Assembly: GCA_964605145.1 (NCBI GenBank)
Contig: CAZSBG010000012.1
Location: 24,778-88,777 of the forward strand
Direction of reading: 5' to 3'
Source of the DNA: CAZSBG01 sp964605145
GTDB lineage: Bacteria; Zhuqueibacterota; Zhuqueibacteria; Thermofontimicrobiales; Thermofontimicrobiaceae
Length of the DNA: 64,000 bases
Translations under genes and position numbers: made by a program
Shown: positions 27,449-35,080 of the stretch, piece by piece
How positions within the stretch are numbered: the stretch's first letter is position 1
Layout: each line of letters starts with the position of its first letter
Notes under the pieces: generated by a model
Database searches by the model: none
What the model was told of the DNA's origin: nothing
What the model saw: only the letters and a program-made list of their open reading frames with translations

Positions 27449-28704
27449 TGAAACAGAGTTTGATAATGGAAATACTATTAATTATAATTGCGTTAATCTT
27501 AAGTGCATTTTTCTCCGGTTCGGAAACAGCCTATCTTACCGCGAACAAAATTCGTATCGAGGTGCTTTTCCGCAGAAAGGCCAGGGGCATTAAATATATT
27601 TATGATTTTATTACCAATTCGGAAAAGTTCATTGTAACGACTTTAATCGGTAATAACTTATCCAATGTATTATTTTCTTCTTTTATCGTGCTGGTGCTGC
27701 GGGAGTCCATGGAGGAGTCACTAATCGTATTAATTTCCTCGCTGACCGTGCTTATTTTTGCAGAAATAATTCCCAAAGTTATTGCACGTGAATCCGCTGA
27801 TCACATGATATTGCACATCTCATTTATTTTGAAGATCTTCTATTTTATTTTTTATCCAGTGAGTGTTTTTTTCATCTCTTTTTCAAATTTTTTGTTCAGA
27901 ATATTTCGACTTCCCAATGAGCAGAAAATGGAAAATATTTTAACTCGGAGAGATGTGAAGCGAATTATTCGAGAAGGCGAGATTCACGGAATAATCGAAT
28001 CTTCAGAACATAAGATCATCTCAAAAATTTTTGACCTCAATAAGAAGCGGGTCAAGGAAACCATGGTGCCCAGAACCGAAATTATGGCGGTTGAAAAAAA
28101 CTTGTCTATAACAAAATTGCGAAAATTAATTTACCAGTCCGGTTTTTCACGACTGCCGGTATATGAGGGTAATATCGATTCGATTATTGGCGTTGTATAT
28201 GCAAAAGACCTATTTCATTTTCCCAAAAAGCTTGATGAAATCATCCAGGAAATTCGATTTGTACCGGAAACAAAATCTGCGTATGAATTGCTCCAGGAAT
28301 TTCGTCACAACAAGAACAGTATTGCCATTGCCCTGGATGAGTACGGTGGAACCGCCGGGCTTGTGACCCTTGAAGATGTGATCGAAGAATTGTTCGGTGA
28401 AATTTATGATGAATTTGACATTGACCACAAGCACATGTATTACAGGTTGAATCCAACAACAATAATCATGGATGCCCGGGCGGAGATTGATGAGATCAAT
28501 GACAAATTCAAAATTCGAATCCCGGAAGGAGATTACACGTCCATCGGTGGATTTGTAATTGAAACGCTTGGCACCATCCCTGAGCCAAAAGAGGGCATCG
28601 AACTGGAGAACTGCAAAATCATTGTGGAAAAAGCAAGCGAAAAGCGGGTAATTGCTGTGAAAATTGTTTTGATAAAGCCGGCTGTGGAAAAGGAGGAAAA
28701 GTAG
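27448..28704 (+). CDS. CNNM / hemolysin C family transporter with CBS domains
   Basis: 418 residues. An N-terminal DUF21 (CNNM) membrane domain with about four helices covers residues ~1-170, opening with the usual FSGSETAYLTANKIRIE. Two CBS domains follow (VKETMVPRTEIMAVEKN and the second ending TAGLVTLEDVIEELFGEI), then a CorC/HlyC C-terminal domain. Such proteins transport or regulate Mg2+/Co2+ at the inner membrane. It is coupled by a one-base overlap to the YigZ-family gene and followed by a terminator. Confidence 0.94.
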   Translation: MKQSLIMEILLIIIALILSAFFSGSETAYLTANKIRIEVLFRRKARGIKYIYDFITNSEKFIVTTLIGNNLSNVLFSSFIVLVLRESMEESLIVLISSLTVLIFAEIIPKVIARESADHMILHISFILKIFYFIFYPVSVFFISFSNFLFRIFRLPNEQKMENILTRRDVKRIIREGEIHGIIESSEHKIISKIFDLNKKRVKETMVPRTEIMAVEKNLSITKLRKLIYQSGFSRLPVYEGNIDSIIGVVYAKDLFHFPKKLDEIIQEIRFVPETKSAYELLQEFRHNKNSIAIALDEYGGTAGLVTLEDVIEELFGEIYDEFDIDHKHMYYRLNPTTIIMDARAEIDEINDKFKIRIPEGDYTSIGGFVIETLGTIPEPKEGIELENCKIIVEKASEKRVIAVKIVLIKPAVEKEEK

Positions 28705-28747
28705 TGTTTTACCAGCCATTTTGTTGGAAAATGAATATCGATAATTT

Positions 28748-28787
28748 AAAGAGTGATCGGAAAAATTAACATCACTCTTTTTTTTTG
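28748..28787 (+). terminator. Rho-independent terminator after the CNNM gene
   Basis: AAAGAGTGAT (28748-28757) pairs with ATCACTCTTT (28771-28780), followed by more than six T residues. Confidence 0.88.
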
Positions 28788-28987
28788 TAGAAATTGATTC
28801 TTGAACCTCTCAATGAAAGGAATATGTAGTGAAAATACTAAACTGATATTGAACTCGAAGGGACAATGGTATAAAAAAATATTTGATTTTCTCGTAATTA
28901 TTTTATATGTTAGAAATGAAGGAGAAAGGTAATGATCTCTTTTTCGCTGAATTGCCTGCTGAACAATTAATGGAAGAATTCATTTAA

Positions 28988-30331
28988 TTGAGAAATTTAT
29001 CGTTGAGAAACCCCAAATCGATTGTGAATAGTTCCTATTTTTGGATAATAGCAATTGTCCTGATTATTGTTATGTTTTTCATCTTTTCGTTGATGCCGGT
29101 TAGTTATAAATTTAATTCATTCGACCGCACCACACGCATTTACTACGCTGACAATATCTCCATAGCACACCAAAGAGTAATTGAAAAATTTAACCGGGAA
29201 TATAAAGGGAAAATCGAAGTTATCCCGGTAGACCTGCCATTCACAAAATTCAGCACGAATGAACGGAAAGAGCTTCTCGCCCGGTCATTGCGCAGTAAAA
29301 GCAATCGAATCGATGTTTTTTCGGTCGATGTGATCTGGGTGCCGCGCTTTGCGAGGTGGAGCGAACCGCTCAACACGTATTTTAACCAACACGAACTTGA
29401 TCTTGTCATCAAAGAAATTTTAACCTCCTGCTATTTTGACGGCAATCTATATGCGATCCCGCATTATAACGACATTGGAATGATGTACTATCGAAGTGAT
29501 ATTCTTGGGCGCCTTTCGAATGCCGGGGAGATTGAACAAAAATTGCAACGATCTATTACCTGGGAAGAGTTCATTCAATTAGGTCAGCGGTTCGCCAGGT
29601 ACTCGAAACCCTTTTACCTGTTCGCCGCAGATAATTTTGAAGGGCTCATTTGCAGCTATATTGAAGGATTGCTTGGCATGCATCAGAATCTTTTTCAGGG
29701 AGATAGTCTGCAATTAGATACGCCAAAAAGCAGGCAGATGGTTCAGCTTCTTGTTGACATGGTTCATAAGCACGAACTGACACCGGGTGTTGTTACGAAG
29801 TTCGATGAGTTTGATTGCTACGTGCATGCCTTAGAAAATGATGCAATTTTCTTTCGTGGTTGGCCTGGATTCCTGAGACATTATAAAGATATTTTTGAAG
29901 GAATTGAAGAAACAAAGTACATCAAAAAAGCGCCTCTGCCTCATTTCAGGGGAGGCGATCCTGCATTTGTTTTTGGCGGCTGGAATTTGATGGTCTCTAA
30001 ATATTCGGACAAAAAGGAGGAGGCCGTGAAATTTCTGAAATTTTTACTCCGTGAAGACAATCAGAAATTTTTCTACAGCATTGGTGGATATTTGCCGGTC
30101 ATTCAATCAGTTTACGAGGATACAGCCTACTGCGCAAACGAACCTGATTTGTACTTTTACCGAAGCCTCATGGAACATGGAATTCATCGTCCCTATTTGG
30201 TTGAATATACGAAAATTTCTGACATCATTTCATATTATGTGCACCTGGCGATCAAAAAGGATATATCGGTCGCTGAAGCCCTTCAGAAAGCTACCACTCT
30301 CATAAATGCCAATCATATTCTCATCAAATAG
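28988..30331 (+). CDS. Membrane-anchored extracellular solute-binding protein (family 1-like), sensor partner
   Basis: 447 residues if translation starts at TTG 28988, with GGAAGA about 11 bases ahead; the start is uncertain. One N-terminal membrane helix (~residues 18-36) leads to a periplasmic binding-protein fold of the sugar ABC type: AHQRVIEKFNREYKGKIEVIPVDLP, DVFSVDVIWVPRFARW, GNLYAIPHYNDIGMMYYRSDIL and a C-terminal GGWNLMVSKYSDKKEEAVKFLKFLL. No ABC permease or ATPase gene is nearby. Instead it is followed 13 bp later by a histidine kinase and then a sigma-54 regulator, so I infer that it presents a sugar ligand to the kinase. The terminal helix, rather than a cleavable signal or lipobox, would keep it at the membrane. 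Confidence 0.82.
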   Translation: MRNLSLRNPKSIVNSSYFWIIAIVLIIVMFFIFSLMPVSYKFNSFDRTTRIYYADNISIAHQRVIEKFNREYKGKIEVIPVDLPFTKFSTNERKELLARSLRSKSNRIDVFSVDVIWVPRFARWSEPLNTYFNQHELDLVIKEILTSCYFDGNLYAIPHYNDIGMMYYRSDILGRLSNAGEIEQKLQRSITWEEFIQLGQRFARYSKPFYLFAADNFEGLICSYIEGLLGMHQNLFQGDSLQLDTPKSRQMVQLLVDMVHKHELTPGVVTKFDEFDCYVHALENDAIFFRGWPGFLRHYKDIFEGIEETKYIKKAPLPHFRGGDPAFVFGGWNLMVSKYSDKKEEAVKFLKFLLREDNQKFFYSIGGYLPVIQSVYEDTAYCANEPDLYFYRSLMEHGIHRPYLVEYTKISDIISYYVHLAIKKDISVAEALQKATTLINANHILIK

Positions 30332-30344
30332 AAGAGTGCCGCAA

Positions 30345-31838
30345 ATGACCAAAAATAAAAAAACTCAATTGGTTGAGAAAGTAAAAAGCTATCATTTCCA
30401 GTTGAAACATCTGTTGATCCTGCTGATTATTTTGTTAATGTTTCAAATATTGGCGTCATTCATCCAAAAAATGTCCATGCGGCGATTCCTTTTCGAAACC
30501 CAGGAATGGTATCAACAGGATTTTGCTGAACGTATCGCCAATCTTACAGCGACTTCTCTGGAAATGCTACTGGAAACCTCAGCCCATAACCAGAGCTATG
30601 AAAAAGTTGAAGTAAAAAAAATTGTACAGGCATTTAATATTATCCTCAGTCAGCAACTATTACAGCACCATGTCGAAGAAGTGTGCGTGGTGCTGTCCAC
30701 CAGAGGAGAAAATATTATTGCGACCGATAACGGCCAGGATTTGTTTTCATACTTTTTTAATCATTACCAATCTGCCCCTCCGACTGACACGGCACACTCC
30801 CGCGTCATTGACATGTATAAAAATATAATGGAAGAAATTGAAGCTTCAGAGCAAATTTACAGTGTTCTTGAAGGCAAACAGACATTCCACGTGTTTGTTC
30901 CTTTTGTGCCCAAAGGGGAGTATGCCGGCGCTGTATATATGAAAAGCAACCCTGAATTTACGTTGATTACCAGCGGCATCATTTCCGGGTATAACGAAAT
31001 CAGCCTCATCTCGACCGGTTTAATTTTGTTCGGCTTGTTGGCCATGTTTTATATTTCGTCCTATACGCTTCAGGAACGAAATGAAGCCCAGGAGCTCCTT
31101 TTTCAGGAACGGGAACGAAAAATTAAAGAAAATATTCACCTTCAAAAGGAATCCTTGTTCACCAAACGAATTTATCATACGCATCACAAAGCAGAAAAAA
31201 TTATGGGATTTATCAAAGAGGATCTGGCAGCGCTTGCCGCAGATAACATTTCAGCAATCAAATATCGCGTGACAAAATATGCAAATTTTATCTCACGCGT
31301 TATTTATGATATGAAATGGTTCGATCCACCGATTCATGCGATCCGAAATCCTATTTTTCAAACGGATTTGAATGATTTGATAAAATTTATTGTCGACAAT
31401 ATTTTTCTGAGAATTTCAAAAAACAGGGACCAAAATGTTTTCAAACTGGAACTGGATGAAAATATGCCCAAATTGCCAGTCAATGAGTTCGTCATCTGGG
31501 AAATTTTTGAGCCGCTCATTCAAAACAGTATCGATCATTCCGATGATGAGAAGATTACAGTGACAATTCGAACGCATTACGATTCAACGCAACAACGCTC
31601 AAAGGTTATTGTCTCAGATAATGGAAAAGGCATCAGTCCGGAGTTATTGCAAGAAAGTGAAGTCGGCGTGAAAAATATCTTTCTGGAAAATGTTTCGACC
31701 AAACCCCAGACCAGGAAGTCGGGATACGGCTGTTACATCGCTTACGAAATTGCCACGGAACGATGCGGCTGGATGATCGAAGCTGAAAATTTGCCAGAAA
31801 AGGGATGTCAATTTACAATCACAATTCCGCATTATTAA
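30345..31838 (+). CDS. Sensor histidine kinase with periplasmic domain
   Basis: 497 residues from ATG 30345, with GAAGAG nine bases ahead. Two membrane helices (~22-40 and ~217-240) enclose a periplasmic domain of about 175 residues, which is in position to touch the upstream binding protein. A coiled-coil linker (~243-275) leads to a diverged dimerisation region, where His278, His280 or His281 could be the phosphoryl site; I cannot choose. The ATPase domain is clear: N-box EPLIQNSIDHS (Asn394), DNGKGIS at 425-431 and a late G-box SGYGCYIAYEIA. It is one of a three-gene set with the binding protein and the sigma-54 regulator, 13 bp from each. Confidence 0.88.
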   Translation: MTKNKKTQLVEKVKSYHFQLKHLLILLIILLMFQILASFIQKMSMRRFLFETQEWYQQDFAERIANLTATSLEMLLETSAHNQSYEKVEVKKIVQAFNIILSQQLLQHHVEEVCVVLSTRGENIIATDNGQDLFSYFFNHYQSAPPTDTAHSRVIDMYKNIMEEIEASEQIYSVLEGKQTFHVFVPFVPKGEYAGAVYMKSNPEFTLITSGIISGYNEISLISTGLILFGLLAMFYISSYTLQERNEAQELLFQERERKIKENIHLQKESLFTKRIYHTHHKAEKIMGFIKEDLAALAADNISAIKYRVTKYANFISRVIYDMKWFDPPIHAIRNPIFQTDLNDLIKFIVDNIFLRISKNRDQNVFKLELDENMPKLPVNEFVIWEIFEPLIQNSIDHSDDEKITVTIRTHYDSTQQRSKVIVSDNGKGISPELLQESEVGVKNIFLENVSTKPQTRKSGYGCYIAYEIATERCGWMIEAENLPEKGCQFTITIPHY

Positions 31839-31851
31839 AAAAGGGAGAACC

Positions 31852-33309
31852 ATGAGAACGAGCCGGAAAATTTCAGTCCTGATCATCGAAGATGAAGAAT
31901 TTGATGTGAAGCGCATTCAAAAAACGCTGAATCCATTCTCCAATAGAATAACAATCAAGGAAATCGTTTCAAACGGACGAGTTGCCCTGGAATTGCTCGA
32001 AGATGACCGAAACGGCTACGATGTGGTAATCATGGACTTCCAGATCGCCGGGGGAATTATGGGAGAAAAGCTGATCCAGAAAATCAAGCATATCAACCCG
32101 ACGATTCAGGTGATTGTTGTGACCAAAATGACCATCAACATGACGGATTATGAATTTGCCAATCAATTGCTGGAAGCCGGCGCCACGTGGTACTGTACAA
32201 AATATCCGGTTGATATTGAAGAATACATTTATCAGCCCACGGATTTCATTTTGAGTATTGTCAATGCATTTGAAAAGAAAAAACTCGAAGAAGACCGGGC
32301 GAAATCCAATAAGAAACTCACCAAAAATATCGATGATATTTTGCTGAAAAAACAGATCATCGGGGAAACAGGTGTTATAAAAAAATTGAGAGAACAAATT
32401 GAAAAAAGCGCCGAATCTGACAGCAATATTTTAATCACCGGTTCCTCCGGCACAGGCAAGGAATTGGTTGCCGCAAATATTCATTTCCGGGGAAAACGAA
32501 AATTTGAAAACTTTGTCCCCATCAATTGCGGGAGCCTGCCGGATAATTTAATCGAGAGCGAACTGTTTGGCTTTGAACGCGGTTCATTCACCGGCGCGGA
32601 AGCCAATAAACCCGGCCTTTTTGAACTGGCCCACCAGGGAACCATATTTTTGGACGAAATCTCCGAACTTCCGCTGGCCACACAATCGGTTTTGCTTCGT
32701 GTGATTCAGGAAGGGGAAATTGATAAAATCGGTCGGACGCGCAAGGTGAATGTGGATGTTCGAATCATTGCTGCCACTAACAAAAATCTGAAAGAAGAGG
32801 TACAAAAACGAAATTTCCGCGAGGATTTATATTATCGATTGAACGTGGTTCCTATACATGTTCCGTTATTGCGCGAACGCCGGGAAGACATCCTGCTTTT
32901 GGTGAATCATTTTTTAAAAAAGTTCAGCACGGATATGAACCGGGAAATTCCAGTCATCGAAGTGCCTGGCATGGAAATTCTGGTCAATTATTTCTGGCCC
33001 GGAAATGTGCGAGAACTCCAAAATGTTGTTGAACGATTGCTTTTCTATGGCGAGAAATCATTGACTGCATCGCATGTTCAAATGGCGTTGGGACTTCAGA
33101 TGGAAAACAAATCGCTCAAAGCCTATGGCAAACATTTCCAGTTCTCGCCGGATGAAGTGGTGCCCTGGCGGGACATGGAGAAAAAGATCAAGCTGGAATA
33201 TTTTGAGTTTGTTCGGAACAATGCAACCTCGGATGCGGAGGCGGCCCGCCTGTTGGGTTTGGCGCCGCCGAATTATTATCGTATGTGTAAGGAATTGGGG
33301 TTGAAATAA
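31852..33309 (+). CDS. Sigma-54-dependent response regulator (NtrC type)
   Basis: 485 residues in the order receiver, AAA+, Fis-type helix-turn-helix. The receiver (1-~130) has acidic residues E13-D14, the phospho-acceptor D62 in VVIMDF and K117. The AAA+ domain has Walker A GSSGTGKE (197-204), the sigma-54 contact loop as GSFTGA (244-249) instead of the usual GAFTGA, and Walker B GTIFLDEIS. WPGNVREL marks the sensor II region. The last ~45 residues are an HTH_8 DNA-binding motif (DAEAARLLGLAPPNYYRMCKEL). It ends just before a sigma-54-type promoter that faces the glucan genes, so those genes are its most likely targets. Confidence 0.95.
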   Translation: MRTSRKISVLIIEDEEFDVKRIQKTLNPFSNRITIKEIVSNGRVALELLEDDRNGYDVVIMDFQIAGGIMGEKLIQKIKHINPTIQVIVVTKMTINMTDYEFANQLLEAGATWYCTKYPVDIEEYIYQPTDFILSIVNAFEKKKLEEDRAKSNKKLTKNIDDILLKKQIIGETGVIKKLREQIEKSAESDSNILITGSSGTGKELVAANIHFRGKRKFENFVPINCGSLPDNLIESELFGFERGSFTGAEANKPGLFELAHQGTIFLDEISELPLATQSVLLRVIQEGEIDKIGRTRKVNVDVRIIAATNKNLKEEVQKRNFREDLYYRLNVVPIHVPLLRERREDILLLVNHFLKKFSTDMNREIPVIEVPGMEILVNYFWPGNVRELQNVVERLLFYGEKSLTASHVQMALGLQMENKSLKAYGKHFQFSPDEVVPWRDMEKKIKLEYFEFVRNNATSDAEAARLLGLAPPNYYRMCKELGLK

Positions 33310-33371
33310 ACTGTTATCATTTCTAAAGTTCACTATTTTCACCACTCAAAAATTGAATTTTCTGCCCTCAA

Positions 33372-33407
33372 TTATTAATTTGATAATTATATTATTAATT
33401 TGATAAT
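33372..33407 (+). promoter_or_regulatory. Tandem candidate enhancer sites for the sigma-54 regulator
   Basis: Two exact copies of TTATTAATTTGATAAT at 33372-33387 and 33392-33407, 20 bp apart (two helical turns), each with imperfect dyad symmetry (ATTAT-N7-ATAAT). They end 78 bp before the GG of the -24 box. A related pair is found before the second sigma-54 promoter. Confidence 0.55.
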
Positions 33408-33483
33408 TCTCAATTATTTTTTCATCACTTTTTAAAACCTTATAAGAATATTAAAAATATATTTTTACGGTACTATCATTTCG

Positions 33484-33500
33484 TTGGCGTAATTTTTGTA
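33484..33500 (+). promoter_or_regulatory. Sigma-54-type promoter of the GH30 operon
   Basis: TTGGCGTAATTTTTGTA has GG at 33486-33487 and, after exactly ten bases, G-T in the -12 position (consensus GC). Transcription would start near 33512, about 34 bp before the GH30 ATG. The -12 box is one base off consensus. Confidence 0.55.
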
Positions 33501-33545
33501 ATTTCAACAGCAACAAACAAGGATTACGTTAAAGAAAGAAAATAA

Positions 33546-35063
33546 ATGGATAAATATATTTGCCTTCTTGTTTTATTAATCCTCAGCTGCATCTATATTA
33601 ATTTTAGTTGTCAGCATTCACGGTATTCCTCGTATACAGTCATTCAAAGCTCAAAATCCGGTGATAAGCTAATTGTAAAAGAAAATGGTATTCTGTCGTT
33701 TCAAAAAAATACGACGAATCATAACATCAGCCTTCATCCTGAAAATACATATCAGACAATTACAGGTTTTGGCGGCGCATTCACAGAGTCTTCGGCTTAT
33801 GTTTTGAAGCAATTGAGCGATGCCAAAAGAGCGGAAGTGCTCGAAAATTATTTCAGCAATTCCGGCGCCGCATATAGTCTAATGCGTACGCATATCAACA
33901 GTTGTGATTTTTCCCTGTCGAAGTATTCATATTCCCCAGTCCCCAACGATACGAATCTCATCCATTTTTCAATCGAAGAAGACGCGGACGATTTGCTTCC
34001 GCTAATCAGGGGTGCGCTTGCCGTGCCCGGCGCTGATTTCAAATTGATAGCTTCGCCCTGGACTGCGCCGCCGTGGATGAAAGATAACAATGACTGGAAT
34101 GGCGGCTCGCTGAAAAAAGAATATTATCGGACGTGGGCGTTGTACTTCTCAAAATACATCAATGCGTATGCGGAAAATGGTGTGCCGATCTGGGGAATCA
34201 CTGTGGAAAATGAGCCGCTGGGCAATGGCGGACAGTGGGAGAGCATGATTTACACGCCGGAAACTATGGCGGATTTCATTCAAAATTATTTGGGACCGCA
34301 ATTTGAAAATGATGGATTGGACGTTAAAATTTTATCCTATGATCAGAATCGGGATGAATTATTGGAGTGGACACAACCAATTTTATCCGATCCCGATGTG
34401 GCGAAATATGTGTGGGGAACCGCTGTGCACTGGTACAGCAGCACCATCGATTGGTACCCGGATGAGCTGAACGAAGTTCATAAAAGATATCCGGATAAAC
34501 ACCTTCTGCACACGGAGGGTTGCATCGACAATGTGGGCAACGACGAACCGGCCGGCATTTGGCTGACGGATGACTGGTATTGGCGCAGGGAAGCAACGGA
34601 CTGGGGATACTATTGGGCTGCCGAAGCGGACAAGAAAAATCATCCGAAATATGGGCCTGTTTACCGGTACGCGCGGGATATTATCGGCGGACTGAATAGC
34701 TGGCTAACCGGCTGGATTGACTGGAATATCGTTCTCGATACAAAAGGTGGGCCTAATCATGCCGAAAACTGGTGCGTCGCGCCTGTGCTGGTGGACGCTG
34801 CCAGCGACAGCGTATACTACACTCCACTTTTTTACACCATGTGTCATTTCAGCAAATACATTCAGCCGGGGGCTCAAAGAATCGGTGTTGAAACTGATCT
34901 GGGAGAATTGATGGTCACCGCATGTAAGAATCCGGATAAAAGCATAGCCGTTGAAATATTGAATCAGCACGAAAAGCCAGTGGCTTTTCATCTAATTATC
35001 GAAGGCAGAATCAAAGAATTTACCATTCCCGAGAATGCACTTCAAACCATTCTTTTACATTAA
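33546..35063 (+). CDS. GH30 family glycoside hydrolase, exported
   Basis: 505 residues. GH30 signatures are clear: TITGFGGAFTESSAYVL, SPWTAPPWMKDN, the acid/base E223 in WGITVENEP and the nucleophile E324 in LLHTEGC. The family includes glucosylceramidase, beta-1,6-glucanase and xylanase activities; with the surrounding beta-glucan genes, a beta-1,6-glucanase or beta-glucosidase role is likely. The N-terminus has a hydrophobic stretch ending FSC that could be a weak lipobox or an ordinary signal. It has no T9SS tail, so it probably acts in the periplasm on imported oligomers. First gene after the first sigma-54 promoter and 17 bp before the GPH symporter. Confidence 0.92.
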   Translation: MDKYICLLVLLILSCIYINFSCQHSRYSSYTVIQSSKSGDKLIVKENGILSFQKNTTNHNISLHPENTYQTITGFGGAFTESSAYVLKQLSDAKRAEVLENYFSNSGAAYSLMRTHINSCDFSLSKYSYSPVPNDTNLIHFSIEEDADDLLPLIRGALAVPGADFKLIASPWTAPPWMKDNNDWNGGSLKKEYYRTWALYFSKYINAYAENGVPIWGITVENEPLGNGGQWESMIYTPETMADFIQNYLGPQFENDGLDVKILSYDQNRDELLEWTQPILSDPDVAKYVWGTAVHWYSSTIDWYPDELNEVHKRYPDKHLLHTEGCIDNVGNDEPAGIWLTDDWYWRREATDWGYYWAAEADKKNHPKYGPVYRYARDIIGGLNSWLTGWIDWNIVLDTKGGPNHAENWCVAPVLVDAASDSVYYTPLFYTMCHFSKYIQPGAQRIGVETDLGELMVTACKNPDKSIAVEILNQHEKPVAFHLIIEGRIKEFTIPENALQTILLH

Positions 35064-35080
35064 TACCCTGGAGGACAAGC

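Noticed and set aside
28849..28875. Sigma-70 promoter TTGAAC / TATAAA before the solute-binding protein gene
   Set aside because: The spacer is only 15 bp and the boxes are in AT-rich DNA, so it is not convincing.
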